Both the position numbers and the translations under genes were made by a program. The notes below the pieces were generated by a model. The model worked only from the letters and a program-made list of their open reading frames with translations, made no database searches and was not told the DNA's origin. Below are positions 19,215 to 27,754 of a stretch of 64,000 nucleotides of DNA, one piece after another (the first letter of the stretch is position 1; every line of letters begins with the position of its first letter). Location of the stretch: assembly GCA_020635135.1 (NCBI GenBank), contig JACKAJ010000015.1, positions 1,566,233 through 1,630,232 on the forward strand, given 5' to 3'. Origin of the DNA: Halobacteriovoraceae bacterium (GTDB lineage Bacteria > Bdellovibrionota > Bacteriovoracia > Bacteriovoracales > Bacteriovoracaceae).

Positions 19215-19586
19215 ATGATCCAGATGCAAACGAAACTAGAAGTGGCAGATAACTCAGGAGCTAAAAAAGTAACGTGTATTAAAGTTCTTGGGGGATCAAA
19301 AAGAATGACAGCGAAATTAGGCGATATCATCGTTGTTGCTGTTAAAGAAGCTCTTGCTGGTGGGAAAATTAAAAAAGGTGACGTTAAAAAAGCTGTTATC
19401 GTTCGAACTAAATATCCAATTAGAAGAGAAGACGGTTCTTATATTCAGTTTGATAACAACAGTGTGGTTCTTTTGGGAGCACAAGGTAAAGACCCTATTG
19501 GAACTCGTATTTTTGGTCCAGTGGCAAGAGAGCTACGGGCGAAAGAATATACAAAAATTTGTTCACTCGCGAGTGAGGTTCTTTAA
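19215..19586 (+). CDS. rplN: 50S ribosomal protein L14
   Basis: 123 residues. It contains the uL14 signature MIQMQTKLEVADNSGAKKV, CIKVLGGS, NNSVVLLGAQGKDPIGTRIFGPVARELR and CSLASEVL. It lies at the subunit interface. It is preceded by AGGAGATAAGAAA. Confidence 0.97.
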   Translation: MIQMQTKLEVADNSGAKKVTCIKVLGGSKRMTAKLGDIIVVAVKEALAGGKIKKGDVKKAVIVRTKYPIRREDGSYIQFDNNSVVLLGAQGKDPIGTRIFGPVARELRAKEYTKICSLASEVL

Positions 19587-19597
19587 GAGAGGATATT

Positions 19598-19909
19598 ATG
19601 CAAAAGTTAAAAATCAATGACGAAGTAGTTGTTTTAGCGGGAAAAGACTTTGGAAAAAAAGGTAAAGTAACCAATATTAATTGGAAAACTCGTAAAGTCC
19701 TCGTTGAGGGAGTCAATCTTGTTAAAAAAGCAGTGAGACCAACTCAAGAAGATGCTCAGGGTGGAATTAAAGACATTGAAAAAGAATTAGATATTAGTAA
19801 TGTCGCTATCGTAAGTCCAAAAACAGGTGGACCATCGAGAGTAAGAATTGAAAATAAAGATGGGAAAAAAGTCCGCGTAGCTGTGAAATGCGGGACAGTA
19901 CTATCGTAG
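19598..19909 (+). CDS. rplX: 50S ribosomal protein L24
   Basis: 103 residues. The KOW motif is visible as INDEVVVLAGKDFGKKGKV at the N-terminus, and VLVEGVNLVKKAVRPTQ follows, as in uL24, an assembly initiator. It lies 11 bp after rplN. Confidence 0.96.
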   Translation: MQKLKINDEVVVLAGKDFGKKGKVTNINWKTRKVLVEGVNLVKKAVRPTQEDAQGGIKDIEKELDISNVAIVSPKTGGPSRVRIENKDGKKVRVAVKCGTVLS

Positions 19910-19920
19910 AGAGGTTTGAA

Positions 19921-20460
19921 ATGATCCGCTTGAAAGAAGTTTATAACAATAAAATTAGAAAAGATCTGATGGATAAGTTTAAGTACAAAAACATCAATGA
20001 AGTTCCTAAAATCGAAAAAATTATTGTGAGCTGTGTGACTAAAGACTGCGTTCAAAATGCAAAAGTAGCTGACAGTATTGCAACAGACCTTGCTCAGATT
20101 ACTGGCCAAAAAGCTGTTACAACAAGAGCAAAAAATTCAATTGCAACTTTTAAATTGAGAGAAGGCCAACCCCTTGGAGCTATGGTGACTTTAAGAGGAA
20201 GACAGATGTATGAATTTCTTGATCGTTTGATCAACTTTTCTCTTCCTCGAGTTAAAGACTTTAGAGGACTCAACGCGAATGGTTTTGACGGAAGAGGAAA
20301 CTATGCGATGGGGATTAAAGAACAAATTATTTTCCCTGAAATTAACTATGATAAAATTGATAAAATTCGTGGATTGGGAATTGTCTTTACAACAACTGCA
20401 AAAACTAATGATGAAGGCCGTGAGTTGTTGCGCGCTTTTGGAATGCCATTCAAAGAATAA
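19921..20460 (+). CDS. rplE: 50S ribosomal protein L5
   Basis: 179 residues from ATG 19921, the usual uL5 length. This start (MIRLKEVYNN) is preceded by GAGAGG; an upstream in-frame ATG at 19888 would add 11 atypical residues and overlap rplX. Conserved parts are ITGQKAVTTRAKNSIATFKLREG, LRGRQMYEFLDRL and GRGNYAMGIKEQIIFPEI. It binds 5S rRNA. Confidence 0.96.
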   Translation: MIRLKEVYNNKIRKDLMDKFKYKNINEVPKIEKIIVSCVTKDCVQNAKVADSIATDLAQITGQKAVTTRAKNSIATFKLREGQPLGAMVTLRGRQMYEFLDRLINFSLPRVKDFRGLNANGFDGRGNYAMGIKEQIIFPEINYDKIDKIRGLGIVFTTTAKTNDEGRELLRAFGMPFKE

Positions 20461-20483
20461 TTAACGGAAGAGGAAAAAATACT

Positions 20484-20789
20484 ATGGCTAAAACTAGTAC
20501 AATTATTAAAAACAACAAAAGAAAACAACTGATTGATAAGCAAGCTAAGAAAAGAGCTGAACTTAGAAAAAAAGTTGTTGATGAAAATCTTTCTGACGAC
20601 GATAGAGAAGAAGCGATGATTAAGCTTAATAAACTTAATCGCAATGGCTGTCCGACTCGTCACAGAAACAGATGTTACCTTACAGGCCGAAGCCGTGGGT
20701 ATTATAGAAAATTTAATCTCTCACGTATTAAATTGAGAGAATTGGCACTTAGAGGAATTATCCCAGGTGTGACAAAAGCTAGTTGGTAA
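20484..20789 (+). CDS. rpsN: 30S ribosomal protein S14, long form
   Basis: 101 residues, the long zinc-independent form of uS14. Its core is CPTRHRNRCYLTGRSRGYYR and it ends RGIIPGVTKASW. Only two cysteines are present in the core instead of the paired CxxC motifs of the short zinc-binding form. It lies in the usual place between rplE and rpsH. Confidence 0.95.
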   Translation: MAKTSTIIKNNKRKQLIDKQAKKRAELRKKVVDENLSDDDREEAMIKLNKLNRNGCPTRHRNRCYLTGRSRGYYRKFNLSRIKLRELALRGIIPGVTKASW

Positions 20790-20808
20790 AATTAAGGAGT
20801 AAAATATT

Positions 20809-21192
20809 ATGATGACTGATCCTATTTCAGACATGCTAACAAGAATTAGAAATGCCATCAGAGCTGGGCATACAAAAGTCGATATTCCTGGGAGCAAAAC
20901 GAAAGCAAATATTTGTAAAGTTTTAAAGGATGAAGGTTATATTCGTTCTTTTAAAATCGTAGCAAAAGAAATTAACGATATTAAAATTCGTGTTTATCTG
21001 AAAGAAAATGCGATTGTTCAGTTAGAAAGAGCATCAAGCCCAGGTTTGAGAAGATATGCTGGATATCAAAAAATTCCACGTGTCTGCAGTGGTTTGGGTG
21101 TTTCGATTTTATCGACTTCGAAGGGAATTATTTCTTCGAGAGAAGCAAAGAAATTAAAAGTTGGGGGAGAGATCCTCTGTAACGTTTGGTAA
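20809..21192 (+). CDS. rpsH: 30S ribosomal protein S8
   Basis: 127 residues. It begins MMTDPISDMLTRIRNAIRAG (ATG 20812 is an alternative start) and ends with STSKGIISSREAKKLKVGGE, typical of uS8. In some bacteria S8 represses the spc operon at the rplE start; no such site was tested here. Confidence 0.96.
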   Translation: MMTDPISDMLTRIRNAIRAGHTKVDIPGSKTKANICKVLKDEGYIRSFKIVAKEINDIKIRVYLKENAIVQLERASSPGLRRYAGYQKIPRVCSGLGVSILSTSKGIISSREAKKLKVGGEILCNVW

Positions 21193-21206
21193 TTAGGAGC
21201 GCGGAG

Positions 21207-21749
21207 ATGTCACGTATAGGAAAACAGATTGTAAACATTCCGGAAAAGGTAGAAGTTAAAATTGATGGAAACCTTATCAGCGTTAAAGGGCCGAAAGGGA
21301 ATCTCCAGTATGAGAAGAATAACGGCATTAATGTTGTGATCGAAGGCAAAGAACTTAAAGTCACAATTGATGAGTCAACTAATAAATTGAAGTCTCTATG
21401 GGGCTTAAGCCGAACTCTTATTAACAATATGGTTGTTGGAGTTACTGAAGGCTTTACAAGAAATCTTGAGTTCAACGGAGTTGGATATAAGGCTGCAGTT
21501 CAAGGAAAAACTCTTGTTCTTAACCTTGGTTATTCACACCCTATTGAATATGTACTTCCTGAAGGGATTGAAGCAAAGGTTGTTAAAAACACAATTAGCC
21601 TAAGTGGTTGTGATAAATCATTAGTTGGGTTTGCAGCTGCCAAAGTGAGATCCTTCAGACCACCTGAGCCTTACAAAGGTAAAGGTATTAAATATGACGA
21701 TGAAAGAATAATAAGAAAAGCTGGTAAAACTGGTGGGAAAGCTGGCTAA
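21207..21749 (+). CDS. rplF: 50S ribosomal protein L6
   Basis: 180 residues from ATG 21207 (MSRIGKQIVNIP), preceded by TAGGAG. A longer frame from TTG 21186 would overlap rpsH and is not needed. uL6 features are GPKGNL, GVTEGFTRNLEFNGVGYKA, NLGYSHPIEYVLPEGI and FRPPEPYKGKGIKY. Confidence 0.96.
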   Translation: MSRIGKQIVNIPEKVEVKIDGNLISVKGPKGNLQYEKNNGINVVIEGKELKVTIDESTNKLKSLWGLSRTLINNMVVGVTEGFTRNLEFNGVGYKAAVQGKTLVLNLGYSHPIEYVLPEGIEAKVVKNTISLSGCDKSLVGFAAAKVRSFRPPEPYKGKGIKYDDERIIRKAGKTGGKAG

Positions 21750-21771
21750 AAATTAGATAGAGGATAGGATT

Positions 21772-22149
21772 ATGATCCGTAAAAATTATCGAAAAATTAA
21801 AAATGAAAAGAAAAAGAGAGATTACAGAAGAAAACTCTCAATTAGAAAGAAAGTAAGTGGAACAGCTGAGAGACCACGTGTTTGTGCCGTAAAAACAAAT
21901 AAGCACATTCAGGTTCAGGTCATCGACGATGCTGCAGGTAAGACTCTTTTTACTGTTCAAACATTTGGGAAAAACAAAGTGGGAACAAGAGTAAATAAAG
22001 AGAATGCTGTCGCTATCGGAAAAGCCGTTGCTGACAAATTGAAAAGCAACAATATCGAAACAGCTGTTTATGATAGAAATGGAAAACAATATTGCGGTGT
22101 TGTTGCAACAATCGCAGATAGCATTAGAGAAGGTGGTGTCCGTATATGA
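21772..22149 (+). CDS. rplR: 50S ribosomal protein L18
   Basis: 125 residues. The uL18 core KKVSGTAERPRVCAVKTNKH is preceded by a slightly longer, very basic start (~25 residues). It ends with the expected ADSIREGGVRI-type C-terminus. It binds 5S rRNA. It overlaps rpsE by 4 bp (coupled translation). Confidence 0.95.
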   Translation: MIRKNYRKIKNEKKKRDYRRKLSIRKKVSGTAERPRVCAVKTNKHIQVQVIDDAAGKTLFTVQTFGKNKVGTRVNKENAVAIGKAVADKLKSNNIETAVYDRNGKQYCGVVATIADSIREGGVRI

Positions 22150-22676
22150 GTGCAGGAAAAAAACGTACTGAAAAACATGCCGAAGAAAAGCCAGCAGTGG
22201 ATCTTGAAGAAAGAGTTGTTGCTGTTAACCGAGTCGCCAAAGTTGTTAAAGGTGGACGCCGATTTTCTTTTTCTGCCTTAATTATTGTTGGGGACAAGAA
22301 AGGAAATGTTGGTTTTGGACTTGGAAAGGCAAAAGAAGTTCCTGATGCTATCAGAAAAGGAAGCCAAGTAGCTGCGAAAAGAATGATTAATGTTTCTATT
22401 GATAAAGGAACAATTCCTCATGAAATTCTCGGTGAATACGATGCAGGGAAAATTCTTTTTAAGCCTGCAGCGGAAGGGACGGGGATTAAAGCGGCTGGAG
22501 CTTGCCGGACAATTCTTGAACTTGCAGGAATTAAAAACGTTTTAACTAAATCACTTAGAGGAAATAACCCTCACAATATTGTGAAAGCAACTTTTAAAGC
22601 TCTTAAAGATTTAAGAAGTGTTGACCAAGTTGCCGCGGCTAGAGGGCTTGAATCAAAGACTTTAAGAGAAAAGTAA
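22146..22676 (+). CDS. rpsE: 30S ribosomal protein S5
   Basis: 176 residues. After a charged ~20-residue start come VAVNRVAKVVKGGRRFSFSA, VGDKKGNVGFGLGKAKEV and the AAEGTGIKAAG segment of uS5. It lies in the decoding and mRNA-helicase region. It overlaps rplR by 4 bp. Confidence 0.97.
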   Translation: MSAGKKRTEKHAEEKPAVDLEERVVAVNRVAKVVKGGRRFSFSALIIVGDKKGNVGFGLGKAKEVPDAIRKGSQVAAKRMINVSIDKGTIPHEILGEYDAGKILFKPAAEGTGIKAAGACRTILELAGIKNVLTKSLRGNNPHNIVKATFKALKDLRSVDQVAAARGLESKTLREK

Positions 22677-22692
22677 TTAATAGGAGAAAGAC

Positions 22693-22881
22693 GTGGCAGC
22701 AAAAACTATTACAATCAAATTAAAGAGAAGCACAATTGGTTGTACAAAAGATCAGATTTCTACAATTAAAGGGCTTGGCTTAAAGAAAATTGGTCACGAA
22801 AAAACTTTGGAAAATACTCCTTGTGTTCGTGGAATGATTAAAAAAATGATCCAGTGGATTGATATATTAGCTGAGAATTAA
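22693..22881 (+). CDS. rpmD: 50S ribosomal protein L30
   Basis: 62 residues, starting at GTG 22693, with AGGAG upstream. It has the uL30 pattern ITIKLKRSTIGCTKDQISTI, GLGLKKIGHEKTLENTP and VRGMIKK. L30 is absent from some bacterial lineages but present here. Confidence 0.94.
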   Translation: MAAKTITIKLKRSTIGCTKDQISTIKGLGLKKIGHEKTLENTPCVRGMIKKMIQWIDILAEN

Positions 22882-22898
22882 TTGATAAGAGGTATATT

Positions 22899-23366
22899 AT
22901 GTTAACTTTAAATAATCTAAAGAGCCCAGGCGCTAATCGCGATAGAAAAAGAATTGGCCGTGGTCAAGGATCTGGTTGGGGAAAACAAGCCGGTAAGGGA
23001 CACAAAGGTCAAAAAGCTCGAACAGGTGGTGGCATTGCTATCGGTTTCGAGGGTGGACAAATGCCAATGTATCGACGTCTTCCTAAAAAAGGTTTTTCAA
23101 ACTACCTCTTTAGAAAGCACTTTGCTGAAATTAACTTGGGAACACTACAAGAATATTTCAAAGGAAATACTGTTTCGAGAGAAACATTGACTGCAGAAGG
23201 TTTTTTGAGTGGTAAAAACAAAAATCTTCCAATCAAAATTTTGGCAAAAGGTGATTTTTCTAAAAGTTTAACTTTTGATGGGATTGAGAAGTTCACAAAA
23301 TCAGCAGTTACAGCTATTGAAAAAGCTGGTGGGAAAATTAACCACACTGAAGAACAAACTAAGTAA
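22899..23366 (+). CDS. rplO: 50S ribosomal protein L15
   Basis: 155 residues. It has the Gly-rich uL15 start (RKRIGRGQGSGWGKQAGKGH), then FEGGQMPMYRRLPKKGF and a C-terminal domain with NLPIKILAKGDFSKSLTF. It directly precedes secY as in most spc operons. Confidence 0.97.
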   Translation: MLTLNNLKSPGANRDRKRIGRGQGSGWGKQAGKGHKGQKARTGGGIAIGFEGGQMPMYRRLPKKGFSNYLFRKHFAEINLGTLQEYFKGNTVSRETLTAEGFLSGKNKNLPIKILAKGDFSKSLTFDGIEKFTKSAVTAIEKAGGKINHTEEQTK

Positions 23367-23404
23367 TTGTTAAATATTAAAAAATTAGTAAGAGGAAATT
23401 GATT

Positions 23405-24730
23405 ATGCAGAATCCTGCTCAAGGAAAATTTGATGAGCTTATAAAGCGATTGCTGTTTACGATCGCTATGTTGTGTGTGTTCCGGATGGCAACTCAAGTG
23501 CCTGTTCCGGGAGTTGATGGATCGGCACTGGCTGCATTTTTTGAAAATCAAACAAACTCTGCATTAGGGATGTTCAACAAGTTTACTGGGGGAGCTCTGA
23601 AGAGATTCTCTATTCTTGCCCTTGGAGTTATGCCTTACATTACTTCTTCCATTATATTCAGTCTTTTAACAGTTTCATTTCCCTTCTTTGCTGAAATTCA
23701 AAAAGAGCCTGATGGACAAAAGAAGCTCACACAGTGGTCGCGTTATGCAACTGTGCTTCTTTGTTTCTTTCAAGGGTGGGGACTTGCACTGATGATGGAA
23801 AATTTTAAAAGCCCACTCAATCTTCCTATCGTTCTTGAGCCGGGACTTCACTTCCGTCTTTTGACTGTGATTAGCTTAACAGCTGGAACAATCTTTCTTA
23901 TGTGGTTAGGGGAGCAAATTACAGAGCGAGGAATTGGTAACGGGATTTCTCTTATTATCTTTGCAGGTATTGCAGCGGGAATTCCTCGTGGGATTCGCGA
24001 TACGATCAATTTATATAGAAGTGGTGAACTTACAGGATTTAACCTCATTGTTTTAGCGGCGATCATGCTGGCAGCTTTTTGGATTATCATTTATATCGAA
24101 AGAGCGATGAGAAAAATTCCAGTTCAATATGCAAAGAGAGTGGTGAACAATCGTGTTTATGGTGGTCAGGCTTCACACCTTCCTATTAAGCTCAATATTT
24201 CTGGGGTTATGCCTCCGATTTTTGCTTCAGCACTTTTAGGATTTCCTGCTACGATTTTGAGTTTAGCTCCTGAAAGATGGGAAACATTGAAAATGGTTCT
24301 CGATAGTATTCAGCAGTCACTGTATCCAGGAAGAACACTCTATAACGTTGTGTTTGTTGGGTTTATTATATTCTTTGCTTATTTTTATGCTTCGGTTCAG
24401 TTTAAAACAAAAGATATCTCTGAAAATTTACAGAAAAATGGTGGATTTGTTCCTGGAATACGCCCGGGACCAAAAACTGCAGAATTTTTAGACTACGTTG
24501 TCTCTCGCTTAACCTTGTTTGGTGGGATTTACGTCGCTCTTATATGTATTCTTCCAATTATGCTTTTGAATTTAGCAAGTGTTCCTTTTTATTTTGGGGG
24601 AACGTCATTGCTCATCCTTGTTGGGGTGGCCATTGATACATTAGCGCAAATTGAGAGTTTCTTAATCTCTGATCGCTATAGCAAAATTTACAAAGTTCGT
24701 GGGAAATACGCTGGAGCGAAGAGGTTTTAA
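23405..24730 (+). CDS. secY: Protein translocase subunit SecY
   Basis: 441 residues from ATG 23405, with AGAGGA upstream; a TTG two codons earlier is less likely. SecY forms the inner-membrane protein-conducting channel. About ten membrane segments are visible. Conserved parts are RMATQVPVPGVD, FSILALGVMPYITSSIIF, MWLGEQITERGIGNGISLIIF and the cytoplasmic loop QKNGGFVPGIRPGPKTAEFL. The stop overlaps the adk start by 1 bp. Confidence 0.98.
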   Translation: MQNPAQGKFDELIKRLLFTIAMLCVFRMATQVPVPGVDGSALAAFFENQTNSALGMFNKFTGGALKRFSILALGVMPYITSSIIFSLLTVSFPFFAEIQKEPDGQKKLTQWSRYATVLLCFFQGWGLALMMENFKSPLNLPIVLEPGLHFRLLTVISLTAGTIFLMWLGEQITERGIGNGISLIIFAGIAAGIPRGIRDTINLYRSGELTGFNLIVLAAIMLAAFWIIIYIERAMRKIPVQYAKRVVNNRVYGGQASHLPIKLNISGVMPPIFASALLGFPATILSLAPERWETLKMVLDSIQQSLYPGRTLYNVVFVGFIIFFAYFYASVQFKTKDISENLQKNGGFVPGIRPGPKTAEFLDYVVSRLTLFGGIYVALICILPIMLLNLASVPFYFGGTSLLILVGVAIDTLAQIESFLISDRYSKIYKVRGKYAGAKRF

Positions 24731-25362
24731 TGAAGAATTTAGTACTCATAGGACCTCCAGGGTCTGGAAAAGGGACACAGTCCAATATCTTGGTAGAGAA
24801 AAAAGGTTACGCCCATGTCTCTACAGGAGATCTCTTGAGAGCTGAGGTCTCTAAAGGTACTGAATTGGGACAAAGAATCAAGTCCGTCATGGATTTAGGA
24901 GAATTGGTCTCCGATGACTTAGTGGTAGAGCTTTTGAAGGCGAATATTGACTTATCGAGTAAACAGTATATATTTGACGGGTTCCCGCGGAATGTTAAGC
25001 AGGCTGAGGTTCTCGATCAAGAAATCTTGAATGGCACAGCTTATGTTGCTGTTTTGCTTGATGTGGACATTGAAAAATTGATTAACAGAATTGTTAATCG
25101 TCGTGTTTCAAGTGATGGAAAACATATTTATAATTTGGTTTCCAACCCACCGAGAAAAACGGGAACGTGTGATGTAACTGGGACACATCTCATCCAGCGA
25201 GAAGATGATAAAGAAGAAGTTGTTCGCAATAGGATGGATGTTTACTTGAGAGAAGTTGGTCCCATGATTGAGTTTTATAAAAATAAAAATTTGCTTGTTA
25301 CAATAGATGCAGAAAAAGAAATTGATGGAGTAACAGAGCAAATTATGAATTGTATAAATTAA
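24730..25362 (+). CDS. adk: Adenylate kinase
   Basis: 210 residues. It catalyses ATP + AMP to 2 ADP. Motifs: P-loop GPPGSGKGTQ, AMP-site HVSTGDLLRAE, FDGFPRNVKQAE, and LID arginines in NRRVSSDGKHIYN. The LID lacks the four-Cys zinc site, as in Gram-negative enzymes. It overlaps secY by 1 bp. map and infA, which often follow adk here, are absent; rpmJ comes next. Confidence 0.97.
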   Translation: MKNLVLIGPPGSGKGTQSNILVEKKGYAHVSTGDLLRAEVSKGTELGQRIKSVMDLGELVSDDLVVELLKANIDLSSKQYIFDGFPRNVKQAEVLDQEILNGTAYVAVLLDVDIEKLINRIVNRRVSSDGKHIYNLVSNPPRKTGTCDVTGTHLIQREDDKEEVVRNRMDVYLREVGPMIEFYKNKNLLVTIDAEKEIDGVTEQIMNCIN

Positions 25363-25375
25363 TTAAGGATTTGTT

Positions 25376-25492
25376 ATGAAAGTGAGATCTTCAGTAAAAA
25401 AAATGTGCGCAAAATGTAAGATTATTAAAAGAAAAGGTGTTCTTAGAGTAATTTGCAAAGAAAACCCTAAACACAAGCAAAGACAAGGTTAG
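25376..25492 (+). CDS. rpmJ: 50S ribosomal protein L36
   Basis: A 38-residue gene between adk and rpsM. It begins MKVRSSVKKMCAKCKIIKRK and continues with RVICKENPKHKQRQG. The C..C...C...H zinc-ribbon ligands (Cys11, Cys14, Cys27, His33) are intact, marking the zinc-binding type of bL36. It is easy to miss because of its size. Confidence 0.95.
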   Translation: MKVRSSVKKMCAKCKIIKRKGVLRVICKENPKHKQRQG

Positions 25493-25502
25493 GAGATATA
25501 AA

Positions 25503-25883
25503 ATGGCAAGAATCTTAGGGGTCGATTTACCAAGAAATAAAGCAATGAGTGTAGCTCTTCGTTCTATCTACGGAGTGGGACCAACTGTTTCGGTAGAAGT
25601 TCTAACCAAAGCAGGAATTGAGCTTACTAAAAATTCAAATGATATTTCAGAAGATGAAATTCGAGCTATCCGAACTGCTCTTGAAGATTACACTGTTGAA
25701 GGGGATCTTCGAAGAGAAGTTGGACTTAATATTAAAAGATTGAAAGATCTTAACTGTTACCGAGGAACTCGACATAAGAAAGGTCTTCCTGTTCGCGGAC
25801 AAAGAACGCACACCAATGCGAGAACGCGAAAAGGAAAAGCTGTAGCAATTGCAGGTAAGAAATCTATTAAATCGATGAAGTAA
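25503..25883 (+). CDS. rpsM: 30S ribosomal protein S13
   Basis: 126 residues. uS13 features are MARILGVDLPRNKAMSVALR, YGVGPTVSVEVL, LRREVGLNIKRL and RHKKGLPVRGQRTHTNARTR. It is a head protein contacting P-site tRNA. It lies 10 bp after rpmJ. Confidence 0.97.
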   Translation: MARILGVDLPRNKAMSVALRSIYGVGPTVSVEVLTKAGIELTKNSNDISEDEIRAIRTALEDYTVEGDLRREVGLNIKRLKDLNCYRGTRHKKGLPVRGQRTHTNARTRKGKAVAIAGKKSIKSMK

Positions 25884-25905
25884 TAAAATAGGATAAGAGG
25901 AAAAA

Positions 25906-26295
25906 ATGGCTAAACAAAAAGCGACAACAAAAAAGAAAGTAAAAAAGAATATAACTCATGCGTTATGTCATATTCACGCTTCGTTCAACAATACGATCGT
26001 GACATTCACTGACCATCAAGGAAATGCTATTTCTTGGGCCAGTGCTGGTGGATTAGGCTTTAGAGGTTCTAAGAAGTCGACTCCGTTTGCAGCTCAGGTT
26101 GCTTCTCAAGAAGCTGCTAAGAAAGCTAAAGAGCATGGGGTTAGCACTGTTGACGTGAAAGTTAAAGGCCCAGGAGCAGGAAGAGAGAACGCTATTCGCG
26201 CTCTTCTTGGTCTAGGATTTAGAATTGCTTCGGTTGCCGATAAGAGTCCGATCCCTCATAATGGATGTCGTGCACCAAAAAGAAGAAGAGTATAA
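25906..26295 (+). CDS. rpsK: 30S ribosomal protein S11
   Basis: 129 residues. It contains HIHASFNNTIVTFTDHQGN, SSAGGLGFRG-like ASAGGLGFRGSKKSTPFAAQ, VKGPGAGRENAIRAL and the invariant end PIPHNGCRAPKRRRV of uS11. The next gene is rpoA, with no rpsD between them. Confidence 0.98.
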   Translation: MAKQKATTKKKVKKNITHALCHIHASFNNTIVTFTDHQGNAISWASAGGLGFRGSKKSTPFAAQVASQEAAKKAKEHGVSTVDVKVKGPGAGRENAIRALLGLGFRIASVADKSPIPHNGCRAPKRRRV

Positions 26296-26338
26296 TTTAG
26301 TATTTAAATATAATTTTAAAGAGATATAGGAGTGACTA

Positions 26339-27379
26339 ATGGATAGTTTTATGAGCAAACACTGGACAGATATGATTCGTCCAACGGCTCTTGAAGTAGA
26401 TAATGATGAGCTTTCAACAAAATACGGTAAGTTCGTTGCCAAGCCTCTCGAGAGAGGTTACGGGCTCACTTTAGGTAATAGTTTGAGAAGAGTCCTTCTT
26501 TCTTCTCTTCAAGGTGCAGGTATTGCTGCTATTAGAATCGATGGTGCTGACCATGAATTCAGTACACTCACGAACGTTAAAGAAGAAGTGAGTGAAATCA
26601 TTCTTAACCTCAAAGAAGTTAAGTTTAAACTTATCGATAAAGAAGAAGTTACTCTTACGATTGAGAAAAATTCTGAAGGTCCAGTTTTGGCTTCTGATAT
26701 TTCTGAAAATGTGAATGTGAAAGTTCTTAATCCAGAGCATGTTATCTGTAACCTTTCTGCGGGTGCAAATTTGAGAATGGAAATTCTTGTCACTCGAGGG
26801 AAAGGATATGTTACGGCTCTTGATAATAAAGAAAAATATGAACTTCCTGTTGGTTGGATCTACCTCGATACACTTTTCTCCCCAGTATCACGTGTTAACT
26901 ACACTGTGACTAACGCTCGGGTTGGAAAGAGAACCGATTTTGATAAATTAACTCTTGAAGTTTGGACTAATGAGGGGATCGATCCGGTTGATGCGGTTTC
27001 ATTGTCTTCTAAGATTTTGAGAGACCAATTGGTTCTGTTCTTGAGCTTTGAAGATGAAGATACTCCAGTGGAAGTGAGTAAACCTGCTCAAATTAAAACA
27101 AACCCAACAAACGAAGCACTTCTTAAACCAGTTTCAGAACTTGAACTTTCAGTTCGCTCTGCTAACTGCTTACAGAATGCCAATATTAAATACATTTACG
27201 AACTTGTTTCTAAAACTGAAGGTGAAATGCTCAGAACGAAAAACTTTGGTCGTAAGTCTCTGAACGAAATTAAAGAAATTCTTTCAAATATGGGACTTGG
27301 GCTTGGTATGAAAGTTGATAGCATTATGAAGCAAGTGCAAGGCGGAGGGAATTCTGGTGATACAACTCCAGAAAACTAG
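26339..27379 (+). CDS. rpoA: RNA polymerase alpha subunit
   Basis: 346 residues. The N-terminal domain has EPLERGYGLTLGNSLRR-type KPLERGYGLTLGNSLRRVLL and VTNARVGKRTDFDKLTLEVWT. The C-terminal domain (~265-330) has LELSVRSANCLQNANI and GRKSLNEIKEIL, used for UP-element and activator contact. It is full length. AGGAGTGACTA precedes the ATG. The 43 bp before it carry no rpsD remnant. Confidence 0.98.
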   Translation: MDSFMSKHWTDMIRPTALEVDNDELSTKYGKFVAKPLERGYGLTLGNSLRRVLLSSLQGAGIAAIRIDGADHEFSTLTNVKEEVSEIILNLKEVKFKLIDKEEVTLTIEKNSEGPVLASDISENVNVKVLNPEHVICNLSAGANLRMEILVTRGKGYVTALDNKEKYELPVGWIYLDTLFSPVSRVNYTVTNARVGKRTDFDKLTLEVWTNEGIDPVDAVSLSSKILRDQLVLFLSFEDEDTPVEVSKPAQIKTNPTNEALLKPVSELELSVRSANCLQNANIKYIYELVSKTEGEMLRTKNFGRKSLNEIKEILSNMGLGLGMKVDSIMKQVQGGGNSGDTTPEN

Positions 27380-27388
27380 GAGAGAAGC

Positions 27389-27745
27389 ATGAGACATCAA
27401 AAGCACAAAAATAAATTAGCGGTTAATCCATCTCATCGTAAGTCACTTGTGAGAAACCTCTCAATTGAGTTAATCGATCATGGAAAAATCAAAACAACAC
27501 ATGCAAAGTCTAAAGCAGTTAAACCTTATGTTGAAAAACTTGTAACTCTTGCAAAAGTAGACACTGTTGCCAATAGAAGATTGGCTTATAAGAAACTCGA
27601 CAATATGGACGCTGTTCGTAAACTTTTTGCAGATGTAGCTCCAAAATTTAAAACGCGACCAGGGGGATATACTCGTATTACAAAAATCCCTGATGGCCGA
27701 GTTGGTGATAATGCACCCATGAGTTACATTTCTTTCGTAGAGTAA
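27389..27745 (+). CDS. rplQ: 50S ribosomal protein L17
   Basis: 118 residues. It begins MRHQKHKNKLAVNPSHRKSL and ends GGYTRITKIPDGRVGDNAPM, typical of bL17. It is the last ribosomal gene of the cluster; the TlpA-like gene starts 9 bp later and may share the transcript. Confidence 0.97.
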   Translation: MRHQKHKNKLAVNPSHRKSLVRNLSIELIDHGKIKTTHAKSKAVKPYVEKLVTLAKVDTVANRRLAYKKLDNMDAVRKLFADVAPKFKTRPGGYTRITKIPDGRVGDNAPMSYISFVE

Positions 27746-27754
27746 TCTAAGAAA

